Assembly (NCBI GenBank): GCA_001577025.1
Contig: LSCF01000011.1
Coordinates: 1-34,229 of the forward strand
From: Fidelibacterota bacterium TCS55
GTDB lineage: Bacteria > Fidelibacterota > Marinisomatia > Marinisomatales > TCS55
Length of the DNA: 34,229 nucleotides
Reading direction: 5' to 3'
Shown piece after piece: positions 9,438 to 17,098 of this stretch. The position numbers and the translations under genes were made by a program. Numbering within the stretch: position 1 is the first letter of the stretch; each line of letters begins with the position of its first letter. A model generated the notes under the pieces. The model had not been told where the DNA came from. It worked only from the letters and a program-made list of their open reading frames with translations, and did not search any database.

Positions 9438-9811
9438 TATTCCCACTCCATATTAATTTTGGGTTCTTGCCGTTCTTGTGGACTTGAAACGCCCACGCCC
9501 AGTTTTTCCCGTGCTTCTGCTGAAATCATTTCTGGGTTCCAAGGTGGGTCGAACGTCACTTCCACAAACGCTTGGTTCACTTCATCCAATGCTTCCAATT
9601 TATTTTTAATATCCTGGGCCATTTGCTGACCCATGGTGCATCCCGGAGTGGTGAGAGACATCACAATATTTACATCGGACGTCGTTTCGTCATAGGATTC
9701 CTGAATCTGGATATTGTAGATCAATCCCAGGTTCCAAAGATCCACCGGGAGTTCCGGGTCATAGCATTGTTTTAATATTTCAATGACTTGAGATTCGTTC
9801 ACTTGGGCCAT
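9437..9811 (-). CDS. MIP18 (DUF59)-family protein, short form
   Basis: 124 residues, a single MIP18 domain with 'CYDPELPVDLWNLGLIYNI', the conserved C58 in 'TTPGCTMGQ' and 'FDPPWNPEMI'. Such proteins assist late Fe-S cluster delivery and are related to the second half of SufT encoded downstream, with which it shares the same motif order but lacks the N-terminal extension. Both neighbours are coupled by one-base TAATG overlaps, so it is translated together with the regulator and SufA. The C-terminal tail 'ERQEPKINMEWE' is outside the domain. A PaaD-like specialised role is possible but no phenylacetate genes are present. Confidence 0.88.
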   Translation of the reverse strand: MAQVNESQVIEILKQCYDPELPVDLWNLGLIYNIQIQESYDETTSDVNIVMSLTTPGCTMGQQMAQDIKNKLEALDEVNQAFVEVTFDPPWNPEMISAEAREKLGVGVSSPQERQEPKINMEWE

Positions 9812-10209
9812 TATTGGGTCACCTCCTGAAGGGTCATTTGGGCAAACATATTTCGCATATTGTCGTTAATGCGCTGGATGGGTGTACGAATATTGCAGGC
9901 GCCGATTTGGATGCAATCGGAATCAAAATAACAATCCATCATGCCCAAGGGACCTTCGAGCTTTTCAAAAAAATCTTTTAGGGATATACGGTCGAGTTTG
10001 GCGAGTATACGATACCCACCGGCGGGACCTTGAACGGCTTCTAGGATGTTATCCCGGGCCATTTGCTGTAATGTTTTGGCCAGCAACTGTTGGGGGATAC
10101 CATATTGGTTCGCGATCTCCTTGGCGCTGGTTAATTCATCCACATCTTTGGATTGCATATGGCGCAAGGCGATCAATGCGTATTCGACTTTGCGTGTAAT
10201 CTTTAGCAT
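9811..10209 (-). CDS. Rrf2/IscR-family transcriptional regulator of the suf operon
   Basis: 132 residues. The N-terminal winged helix includes 'RKVEYALIALRHM', the recognition-helix region around 'IPQQLLAKTLQQM' (38-50) and the wing 'GPAGGYRIL' (61-69), all classic Rrf2. Three cysteines at 93, 99 and 105 are spaced C-x5-C-x5-C, exactly as the [2Fe-2S] ligands of E. coli IscR; residue 108, where IscR has its histidine ligand, is arginine. The start at 10209 was chosen over an in-frame ATG at 10305 because GGAG lies about 8 nt upstream and the family N-terminus begins here. It is first in the operon and probably represses it when holding a cluster (inference). Confidence 0.92.
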   Translation of the reverse strand: MLKITRKVEYALIALRHMQSKDVDELTSAKEIANQYGIPQQLLAKTLQQMARDNILEAVQGPAGGYRILAKLDRISLKDFFEKLEGPLGMMDCYFDSDCIQIGACNIRTPIQRINDNMRNMFAQMTLQEVTQ

Positions 10210-10263
10210 TGGTTTTTCTCCAGCCCAGAAATTTACCCCACTTGAAAAATGCACTCCAAGGAA

Positions 10264-10290
10264 TATATACGACATTATTAATCGTATATA
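10264..10290. promoter_or_regulatory. Candidate operator of the suf operon (9-bp inverted repeat)
   Basis: Perfect inverted repeat TATATACGA-N9-TCGTATATA, 27 bp in total, 55-81 nt upstream of the regulator's start codon on the minus strand. Its size and symmetry suit a dimeric Rrf2-type regulator, and it overlaps the zone where the operon promoter should lie. The link to the adjacent regulator is inferred from position. Confidence 0.6.
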
Positions 10291-10361
10291 GAAAATTCCT
10301 CTCATGCAATTAATCGTTAGGTGAATTATAAAGAAAATTCTAACTTAATTATTAATAAATG

Positions 10362-10393
10362 CTATAAATACTATGTATTAATTGTATTTATAG
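10362..10393. promoter_or_regulatory. Perfect 10-bp inverted repeat upstream of lipoprotein gene
   Basis: CTATAAATAC-N12-GTATTTATAG, ending 30 nt before the ATG at 10424. It could be an operator or, if transcribed, a hairpin in the 5' leader. It is in an AT-rich region, but a 20-base perfect match in two arms is longer than expected by chance locally. Confidence 0.5.
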
Positions 10394-10423
10394 AAAACTA
10401 ACTAAAATAATAAGGAGAAAATA

Positions 10424-11242
10424 ATGAAAAACAGTATAATATTATGTTTCAGTTTAATGTTGTGTGTTTTTGGATGTGATGAAGTAAATAAAAACCCTGA
10501 GGTATTAGAATTTGAAAACTCGTTTGAAAGCGTTGGTATTTATCATAATGAAATGCTTAATGAGATGTATTCTGAATTTGGTTCTCTTATTGGGAGTAAA
10601 TCAAGTAAGACTAAACATCTCAGTTTTAGTAAAGAATTTGTGTATAAAAAAGCAAATGAGAGTAAAACGGATATTTCAAACTTAAAATTTTATATTGAGG
10701 ATCTTTACAATTTCCACAATTCGAATAAACGATTAAAGTCAAATGCAAATAATTTTGATTTAAGAGGAATTTTTGAGTCAATAAATGTATCCGATGAAGC
10801 AAAACAATTTTTATATAAAATTGCTGATTACAGTGATGAAGTTGCATCTTATGAAATAAATCATGATCAACTTAAAATTAAATTATCAACATTGGAAAAA
10901 GAAGCAAATGATAGTTTAACTAAAATAGAGGCAGAACTAGTATTAAAAACTTCATCAGTATTTTATTACTCGTCCCTTTACTGGAAAGAGAATTTAGATA
11001 ATTGGATTGAGTTATTAAAAAAAACCCATCTCGGAAATCAATCAAAAAAACTGGTTCAAACGAATGGTAAGACTTTTGAGTGGCAGGATTTTTATGAAGC
11101 TGATATTGCAGGGTTAGTTGGCGGGTTTCTTGTTGGTATTGGTGGTGGACCAACAGGCATGTTTGGGGGAGCAGTGTTTGGTTCATTGGCTGGTTCTGCT
11201 TTATATGTCTTAGATATTATTTTAGATTGGATTAAATCATAA
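10424..11242 (+). CDS. Lipoprotein with C-terminal glycine-zipper segment
   Basis: 272 residues, not a recognised family. The N-terminus 'MKNSIILCFSLMLCVFGCDE' is a lipoprotein signal with the lipidated cysteine at residue 18. The middle (about 50-215) is charged and mostly helical. The C-terminal 50 residues change character to a glycine-rich hydrophobic stretch, 'DIAGLVGGFLVGIGGG' followed by 'FGGAVFGSLAGSALYVL', resembling glycine-zipper membrane segments or class II bacteriocin-like tails. A good AAGGAG site precedes the ATG. Base composition is clearly AT-richer than the suf genes next door, suggesting an accessory gene. A 60-residue membrane protein follows after 7 nt. Confidence 0.7.
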   Translation: MKNSIILCFSLMLCVFGCDEVNKNPEVLEFENSFESVGIYHNEMLNEMYSEFGSLIGSKSSKTKHLSFSKEFVYKKANESKTDISNLKFYIEDLYNFHNSNKRLKSNANNFDLRGIFESINVSDEAKQFLYKIADYSDEVASYEINHDQLKIKLSTLEKEANDSLTKIEAELVLKTSSVFYYSSLYWKENLDNWIELLKKTHLGNQSKKLVQTNGKTFEWQDFYEADIAGLVGGFLVGIGGGPTGMFGGAVFGSLAGSALYVLDIILDWIKS

Positions 11243-11249
11243 ATTCATT

Positions 11250-11432
11250 TTGGTTAAAAAAATCATATTACAATCCCTTTCCTTCGGATTCATTTTATTT
11301 TTATTTGATTTTATTTCGGATAGCTTAAGATTTGAAGGAATAGTGATAAATATTTTCAGGTATGGATTTGCAGCATTTATTTTTGGTGCTGGTCTTTTAG
11401 TATCCGATAAATATAAAAAAAATCGTTCTTAA
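11250..11432 (+). CDS. Small two-helix membrane protein
   Basis: 60 residues with two predicted membrane helices (about 6-23 and 32-51) and a basic tail 'SDKYKKNRS'. The start is a TTG 8 nt after the preceding stop, without a clear ribosome-binding site, so translation may be coupled to the lipoprotein gene. No family recognised. Partnering the upstream glycine-zipper lipoprotein, for example as an accessory or immunity-like membrane protein, is possible but unproven. Confidence 0.5.
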   Translation: MVKKIILQSLSFGFILFLFDFISDSLRFEGIVINIFRYGFAAFIFGAGLLVSDKYKKNRS

Positions 11433-11435
11433 CTG

Positions 11436-11467
11436 TCGTAGGGAATACCGAGCGGTATTCCCTACGA
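11436..11467. terminator. Perfect 15-bp palindrome between convergent genes
   Basis: TCGTAGGGAATACCG-AG-CGGTATTCCCTACGA. An outer pair AATCGTT (11421-11427) and AACGATT (11468-11474) can extend the stem with an 8-nt one-sided loop. The selD stop codon TAG lies inside it. It probably ends transcription from both sides, although neither side has a clean T tract right after the stem, so a REP-like or palindromic repeat element is an alternative. Confidence 0.55.
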
Positions 11468-12511
11468 AACGATTATATCTGAATTTTGTTTAGGGATAAT
11501 ATGGCCGATTATTTTTGCTTCGAGTCCGTTAGCATCGGCGCATTTTTGAGCGTATTCGTCCGCTTGGTTTTGGGGAAGGGCAACCAGCAATCCTCCTGAT
11601 GTTTGCGCATCTGCAACCATGTATTTTTGGGTCTTTGAAATTGAAGCATTAAATGAAACAAATTTTGATGCATAATCCAAGTTTCGTTCAGTTCCACCTG
11701 GAATGATTCCATCTGTTGCTAGCTGATATACATTACTAAGAAAAGGAAGGTTTTGAACTTCAATAGTTGCAGAAACATTGCTGTTTTTACACATTTCAGA
11801 TAGGTGGCCTAAAAGCCCAAAACCAGTTACATCAGTGGCGGCATGGACATCAAAATCACACATCAATTTTGAGGCCGACGCATTTAGGGTGGCCATGCAG
11901 TTCACAGCTTCCTTAATTATGGTATCAGGCGCCAATTCCCGTTTAATAGCAGTGGAAATAATGCCCGTTCCCAGTGGCTTTGTCAACACAAGGGCGTCAC
12001 CTGTTTGGGCTCCGGCGTTTTTAATTAATTTATTTTCATTTACTTCACCGGTGACCACCAATCCGTATTTTGGTTCTTTATCATCAATAGAATGGCCCCC
12101 TACAATTGGAATTCCAGCCTCTTTTGCTTTTTCTGTTCCACCCCGAAGAATTTCTGTAAGAACTTCTTTTGGTAATTCTTTTATTGGAAATCCCACGATA
12201 TTTAAAGCAAATCGCGGTGTAGCACCCATGGCATAGATATCCGATAATGAATTTGCAGCGGCGATTTGGCCAAACTGGTAAGGATCATCCACGATGGGTG
12301 TAAAGAAATCCACCGTCTGAACGATGAGTTTACCGCCCTCTAGGCGCACCACGGCAGCATCGTCAGATCCATTGAATCCGACAATCACATTATCTTGGTG
12401 CACAGTTTCAAGATCACCCAGTACCTGGGCTAAGTCCTCAGGACCAATCTTGCAGGCTCAGCCGGAACCGTGAGAATAGTGCGTTAATTTGATCTTATCG
12501 AAAGATGTCAT
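11462..12511 (-). CDS. selD: Selenide, water dikinase (SelD), selenocysteine-containing
   Basis: 349 residues when read through an in-frame TGA. SelD makes selenophosphate from selenide and ATP for selenocysteine and selenouridine synthesis. From ATG 12511 the protein begins 'MTSFDKIKLTHYSHGSG-U-ACK'; the TGA codon (12458-12460) falls exactly where E. coli SelD has catalytic C17 in its 'SHGAGCGCK' motif, so it is read as Sec18, not a stop. Downstream are the family's 'VGFNGSDDAAVV', 'TVDFFTPIVDDPYQFGQIAAANSLSD' (shortened here in part) and 'ATDVTGFGLLGH' motifs. Conventional gene calling would start at a GTG at 12403 and lose the active site. Neighbouring selA, selB and tRNA-Sec genes are not in the window. 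Confidence 0.93.
12433..12445 (-). promoter_or_regulatory. Candidate bacterial SECIS hairpin in selD
   Basis: On the selD strand GGTCC-TGA-GGACT forms a 5-bp stem (one G-U pair) with a 3-nt loop that begins 18 nt after the UGA. Bacterial SECIS elements lie within the coding sequence shortly after the UGA, with a G among the first two loop bases, and this hairpin meets both rules. It is short, so support is moderate. Confidence 0.5.
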
Positions 12512-12534
12512 GGGTTCAATTTAATTACATAAAA

Positions 12535-12577
12535 TGAGGATTCTAAATCGGTTCTGAACGAATAGAAAAAATCCTCA
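12535..12577 (-). promoter_or_regulatory. Inverted repeat in the selD leader
   Basis: TGAGGATT (12535-12542) pairs with AATCCTCA (12570-12577) across 27 nt, with further short internal complementarity (GTTC-T-GAAC at 12551-12559). It lies 24-66 nt upstream of the selD start, in the selD/korA divergent region, so it could be a leader hairpin or operator. The rest of the space up to korA shows nothing I can name beyond the korA ribosome-binding site. Confidence 0.35.
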
Positions 12578-12739
12578 CCAATCCATTGATTTGCGTTCAT
12601 TCAGGACAGTAAATTGTGGTTTGGCAAATAGCTGAAAATAATGTACGATCATAATTCTGAAAGCAATCATAGATCCAACCCAGCGGATATATAAACACTT
12701 CCCCGCAAAATATTTACACAATTTTATTAAGGAAATTTC

Positions 12740-14584
12740 ATGAGTAAGACCACAAAACAGGTGGATGAAGTTGTCATCCGATTTGCCGGAGATTCCGGGG
12801 ACGGAATGCAGCTCACCGGTGGCCGATTTACCGAAACTACTGCCATTGTGGGAAATGATTTAAGCACCTTGCCGGACTTCCCAGCAGAAATTCGTGCACC
12901 TGCCGGGTCTTTGGCCGGTGTTAGTGCATTTCAAATTAAATTTAGTTCGAAAGATATTCACACTCCTGGTGATAAACCGGATGTACTGGTGGCCATGAAC
13001 CCGGCTGCATTAAAAGTGCATCAAAAGGACATAGCACCGGGCGGTATCATCATTTGTAATGCCAATGCATTTACACCTAAGAACCTGAAGTTTGCTGGTT
13101 ATGAAACCAACCCCATAGAAGACAAAACTCTAGATGACTACTACACATTGTATTCTGTCGAAATGGGGAAGATGGTGGCATTGGCCAATGAAGATTTAGG
13201 CTTGCCTCCAAAGACCATTGAACGGACAAAAAACTTTTTTGCCTTGGGCTTATTGTTTTGGATTTATGACCGTCCCATGGAGCAGACCCAAGATTGGCTA
13301 AAAGTCAAATTTGCGAAAAAACCGGATATAATAGAAGCCAATATTCGAGCGATGGATGCAGGATATAATTATGGTGATACAACTGAAATCTTTACCACAA
13401 GATATACAGTTGATAAAGCCAACCTCCCCTCTGGGGAATACCGAAATGTTGTTGGAAATCACGCATTGTCAATGGGGCTTGCAGCTGCAGCAGAAAGATC
13501 AAAAATAGGCCTGTTTTATGGTGGCTATCCCATTACGCCGGCCAGTGATATTTTACATACCCTATCTGCATGGAAGCATTTGGGGATAAAAACATTTCAA
13601 GCGGAAGATGAAATTGCCGGTGTAACTGCTGCCATTGGAGCCTCATTTACGGGGAATCTAGGTGTTACGGCAACTTCAGGTCCTGGTATCGCGCTGAAGT
13701 GTGAAGCTATGGGATTGGCGGTAATAGCTGAATTACCATTGGTTGTAATCAATGTGCAGCGAGGTGGTCCCAGTACTGGACTACCAACAAAAACCGAGCA
13801 ATCAGATTTGATGCAGGCCATGTATGGCCGAAATGGGGAAGCTCCAATGCCTGTATTGGCGTCATCAACCCCTGGAGACTGTTTTTATGTAGCTTACGAA
13901 GCGTGCCGAATTGCTGTGAAATATATGACACCGGTGATGCTTCTCACGGATGGTTATCTGGCTAATGGATCTGAACCGTGGCAATTACCTAAATTGGAGG
14001 AACTACCAGACTTTAATGTTACCTTTGCAGATGAATCTAATTTAGCTGATGGTCAGTTTTTGGCTTATGCTCGGGATGAAAAAACTATGGCCCGTCCATG
14101 GGCTATCCCCGGCACTAAAAACTTAGAACATCGTATTGGCGGTATTGAAAAAGAAGATCTTACAGGCAACGTTAGCTATGATCCAGATAATCACCATTAT
14201 ATGGTAGAAACTAGAGCCAAAAAAGTGGACTCTATCGCTAATGAATTTGGTCCGACAGAAGTATTTGGTAATCCCAGTGGTGATGTATTGATCTTAAGCT
14301 GGGGGGGCACCAAAGGTGCATGCCGTTCAGCTTGTGAATTCCTCCAGGCCGATGGCAAAAAAGTCAGCCACGTTCATTTGAGGTGGATCAATCCTCTACC
14401 AAAAGATTTGGGAGAAATTCTCATCAAATTTAAACATGTATTGATACCTGAAATTAATTTTGGTCAATTGATTAAAATTATCCGATCTGAATTCCTCGTG
14501 GATGCAAAAGGACTCAACCTAGTCCGGGGGAAACCAATCAGTTCATCAGACATTCAAGAATCTGTAAACGCATTAATAGGATAG
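12740..14584 (+). CDS. korA: 2-oxoacid:ferredoxin oxidoreductase, fused gamma-alpha subunit (KorA)
   Basis: 614 residues. Residues about 8-190 are the gamma domain ('FAGDSGDGMQLTGGRF', 'PAEIRAPAGSLAGVSAFQI'); residues from about 230 are the alpha subunit with 'GNHALSMGLAAAAERS', 'YGGYPITPASDIL', 'EDEIAGVTAAIGASFTG' and 'NVQRGGPSTGLPTKTEQ'. This fused form is typical of 2-oxoglutarate:ferredoxin oxidoreductase, which interconverts 2-oxoglutarate and succinyl-CoA with ferredoxin. An AAGGA site precedes the ATG. korB follows after 4 nt. Substrate cannot be fixed from sequence alone, but the fumarase gene next in line supports a TCA-cycle role. Confidence 0.93.
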   Translation: MSKTTKQVDEVVIRFAGDSGDGMQLTGGRFTETTAIVGNDLSTLPDFPAEIRAPAGSLAGVSAFQIKFSSKDIHTPGDKPDVLVAMNPAALKVHQKDIAPGGIIICNANAFTPKNLKFAGYETNPIEDKTLDDYYTLYSVEMGKMVALANEDLGLPPKTIERTKNFFALGLLFWIYDRPMEQTQDWLKVKFAKKPDIIEANIRAMDAGYNYGDTTEIFTTRYTVDKANLPSGEYRNVVGNHALSMGLAAAAERSKIGLFYGGYPITPASDILHTLSAWKHLGIKTFQAEDEIAGVTAAIGASFTGNLGVTATSGPGIALKCEAMGLAVIAELPLVVINVQRGGPSTGLPTKTEQSDLMQAMYGRNGEAPMPVLASSTPGDCFYVAYEACRIAVKYMTPVMLLTDGYLANGSEPWQLPKLEELPDFNVTFADESNLADGQFLAYARDEKTMARPWAIPGTKNLEHRIGGIEKEDLTGNVSYDPDNHHYMVETRAKKVDSIANEFGPTEVFGNPSGDVLILSWGGTKGACRSACEFLQADGKKVSHVHLRWINPLPKDLGEILIKFKHVLIPEINFGQLIKIIRSEFLVDAKGLNLVRGKPISSSDIQESVNALIG

Positions 14585-14588
14585 AATC

Positions 14589-15602
14589 ATGACAGATGCT
14601 GTAAAGACTTATACCAAAAAAGATTTCACATCCGATCAAGCGGTACGCTGGTGTCCGGGGTGCGGTGATTATGCCATCCTGGCTCAAACGCAAAAAGTTT
14701 TTCCTGATTTGGGTGTGGACAAAGAGAACTTTGTATTTATTTCAGGGATTGGGTGTTCGAGTAGGTTTCCATATTATATGGATACTTATGGATTTCATAC
14801 CATTCATGGCCGTGCATCGGCCATTGCTTCTGGAGTGAAATTAGCGAACCCAGATCTATCTGTATGGGTAGTTACTGGTGATGGAGACGGGCTGTCAATT
14901 GGCGGAAATCATACTATTCATTTGTTGCGGCGAAACCTAGATATCAATGTCATGCTTTTTAATAATCGAATTTACGGTTTAACTAAAGGTCAATATTCGC
15001 CCACCTCTGAAGTAGGGAAAATTACCAAATCCACGCCTATGGGCTCATTGGATACGCCATTCAATCCATTGACATTGGCTTTGGGTGCTGGTGCCACATT
15101 TGTTTCTCGAACAATTGACAAACAAACTAAGCATATGCAAGCTATGATAATGCGTTCTCACGGTCATAAGGGAACATCCTTCATGGAAATCTATCAAAAT
15201 TGCAATATTTTTAACGATGGAGCCTTTGCTCAATTAACGGACAAAGAGACAAAGTCAGATACAGTTCTATTGCTAGAAAATGGTGAGCCCATGCTGTTCG
15301 GTGCGGAAAAACAAAAAGGCGTCCGCTTGGATGGGAATACGCCTATTGTTGTAGAGATCGGTGATAAATGGGGGGTGGATGATGTACTGGTTCATGATGA
15401 ATCGGATTATGTGATTGCATCTCTTCTATCAAATATGACTTACCAACCTGACTTCCCCGATCCCATTGGTGTTCTCTACGCTATTGAAGCGGAAACCTAT
15501 GAAGACCGTATGGTGGCTCAAATCGATCTGGCCATTGAAAAGAAGCCATCAGGATCTATCCAGGATATATTGAACTCAGGCGATACTTGGGTGGTAGATT
15601 AA
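14589..15602 (+). CDS. korB: 2-oxoacid:ferredoxin oxidoreductase beta subunit (KorB)
   Basis: 337 residues. The beta subunit carries thiamine diphosphate and a [4Fe-4S] cluster: cysteines C22 and C25 in '[11 protein letters not shown]' and C56 in 'GIGCSSR' fit cluster ligands, and '[12 protein letters not shown]' (97-108) followed by '[15 protein letters not shown]' is the ThDP/Mg2+ motif and substrate loop. Together with the fused KorA it makes a complete two-gene enzyme. It is 4 nt downstream of korA and 13 nt upstream of fumC, so the three genes are likely one operon of TCA-cycle enzymes. Confidence 0.95.
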   Translation: MTDAVKTYTKKDFTSDQAVRWCPGCGDYAILAQTQKVFPDLGVDKENFVFISGIGCSSRFPYYMDTYGFHTIHGRASAIASGVKLANPDLSVWVVTGDGDGLSIGGNHTIHLLRRNLDINVMLFNNRIYGLTKGQYSPTSEVGKITKSTPMGSLDTPFNPLTLALGAGATFVSRTIDKQTKHMQAMIMRSHGHKGTSFMEIYQNCNIFNDGAFAQLTDKETKSDTVLLLENGEPMLFGAEKQKGVRLDGNTPIVVEIGDKWGVDDVLVHDESDYVIASLLSNMTYQPDFPDPIGVLYAIEAETYEDRMVAQIDLAIEKKPSGSIQDILNSGDTWVVD

Positions 15603-15615
15603 GGGAAAGCTGTTT

Positions 15616-17013
15616 ATGGGATACCGTAAAGAAAAAGACAGTATGGGAGAATTGAATGTGCCGACAGACCGGTACTATGGCGCCCAGACACAACGGTCCC
15701 TGAATAATTTTAAAATTGGCGGCGAACGGTTCCACAGGGAGTTGATTCGTGCCTATGGTATTCTGAAGAAAGCAGCGGCCACGGTGAATGAATCTGCCGG
15801 TAAACTGGATGGTAATCTGGCCAATGCCATTCGAGATGCGGCAGATGAAGTGATTGACGGTAAGCTGGACGACCATTTCCCATTGGTGGTATGGCAGACC
15901 GGTTCCGGCACCCAATCCAATATGAATTTTAATGAAGTGATTGCCAACCGCGCTATTGAGATGTTGGGCGGTGAAATGGGGAGTAAAGACCCGGTTCATC
16001 CCAATGATCATGTGAATATGGGGCAGTCCACCAACGATACATTCCCCACGGCCATCAATGTTGCGGCGGTAGAGGGTGTTCCCAATCAACTCATTCCGGA
16101 GCTCACTCAACTTCGCGATAGCCTTCAAGCGAAGGCAGATGCTTTTGACAATATTGTTAAACTGGGCCGGACCCATTTGCAGGATGCCACACCCCTGAGT
16201 TTGGGACAGGAATTTTCTGGCTATGCCTCTGCATTGACTCATGGTTTATCCCGACTGGAAAAAGCACTGGACCACTGTTATGAATTGGCCATGGGCGGTA
16301 CGGCAGTAGGCACGGGGATCAACACATTTGAAGGGTATGGAGAAGCAGCGGCCCAAGAAATTGCCAAAATCACGGGAATTCCTTTCCGCACGGCAGACAA
16401 TAAATTTGAAGCCATGGGCGGGCAGGATAGTATTGTAGAACTTTCCGGTGCACTCAAAACCATTGCAGGATCACTATTCAAGATTGCCAACGATATTCGT
16501 TGGCTGGCCAGTGGACCACGATCGGGAATTGGCGAAATTTTAATCCCCGCCAATGAACCGGGTTCTTCTATCATGCCCGGCAAGGTCAACCCAACCCAGT
16601 GTGAAGCCATGACCATGGTTTGCACCCAGGTGATGGGGAATGACACCACCATTGCCATGGCCGGTGCCAGCGGCAATTTTGAACTGAATGTTTATCGACC
16701 TGTGATCGCCTATAATATTATTCAATCCATTCGGTTGCTGGCAGATGCATCCAGTTCATTTAGAGAACATTGTGTGGACGGGATTGAAGCCAATGAAGAA
16801 CGAATCCATTCCAATTTATACAATTCACTTATGCTGGTGACGGCGTTGAATCCTCATATCGGTTATGACAAAGCAGCAGAAGTGGCGAAAAAAGCCTATA
16901 AAGATAATTCATCTCTGCGGGAAGCCATCGTGGCATTAGGGTATATGAGTGGTGAAGATTTTGATCGATTGGTTCAGCCGGAGAAAATGATCCACCCGGC
17001 TAAGAACGATTGA
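15616..17013 (+). CDS. fumC: Class II fumarate hydratase (FumC)
   Basis: 465 residues, the normal length. It reversibly hydrates fumarate to malate without an Fe-S cluster. The opening '[26 protein letters not shown]' region, 'GSGTQSNMN' (98-106 approx.), '[17 protein letters not shown]' and the catalytic loop '[11 protein letters not shown]' with S318 and K323 are all intact. The oxygen-stable class II type fits an aerobic or microaerobic cell. It is co-directional with korAB and followed by a terminator hairpin, closing this operon. Confidence 0.97.
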   Translation: MGYRKEKDSMGELNVPTDRYYGAQTQRSLNNFKIGGERFHRELIRAYGILKKAAATVNESAGKLDGNLANAIRDAADEVIDGKLDDHFPLVVWQTGSGTQSNMNFNEVIANRAIEMLGGEMGSKDPVHPNDHVNMGQSTNDTFPTAINVAAVEGVPNQLIPELTQLRDSLQAKADAFDNIVKLGRTHLQDATPLSLGQEFSGYASALTHGLSRLEKALDHCYELAMGGTAVGTGINTFEGYGEAAAQEIAKITGIPFRTADNKFEAMGGQDSIVELSGALKTIAGSLFKIANDIRWLASGPRSGIGEILIPANEPGSSIMPGKVNPTQCEAMTMVCTQVMGNDTTIAMAGASGNFELNVYRPVIAYNIIQSIRLLADASSSFREHCVDGIEANEERIHSNLYNSLMLVTALNPHIGYDKAAEVAKKAYKDNSSLREAIVALGYMSGEDFDRLVQPEKMIHPAKND

Positions 17014-17018
17014 TTGCT

Positions 17019-17040
17019 GCGGAACCCATCCGCTTTTTTT
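17019..17040 (+). terminator. Intrinsic terminator after fumC
   Basis: GCGGA-ACCCA-TCCGC stem-loop (5 bp, 5-nt loop) followed directly by seven T. It begins 6 nt after the fumC stop and separates the kor-fum unit from the penicillin-binding protein gene. Confidence 0.75.
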
Positions 17041-17098
17041 CAGTACACTTTAATAAATTCTTGCCTGTTCGCTGACGGGTGCTGACTTAAATTTCATT

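Noticed and set aside
9811-10305. Longer regulator starting at ATG 10305
   Set aside because: The extra 32 residues match nothing in Rrf2 proteins, overlap the palindrome and promoter zone, and a proper ribosome-binding site precedes ATG 10209.
11462-12403. SelD starting at the GTG at 12403 as a 313-residue protein
   Set aside because: It would lack the catalytic loop; upstream sequence in the same frame matches SelD perfectly apart from the TGA, which is best read as selenocysteine.
12458-12460. The TGA as a nonsense mutation making selD a pseudogene
   Set aside because: It falls on the one residue where Sec is known in SelD, and the rest of the gene is intact.
13434-13446. Second copy of the 11421-11474 palindrome inside korA (shares GGGAATACCGA)
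   Set aside because: Only one arm matches, and it is in conserved coding sequence; chance similarity.
15556-16242. 228-residue minus-strand ORF
   Set aside because: Entirely antisense to korB/fumC, which have clear family motifs; composition shows a shadow frame.
16278-16676. 132-residue minus-strand ORF inside fumC
   Set aside because: Shadow of a strongly conserved enzyme gene; no start signal or motif.
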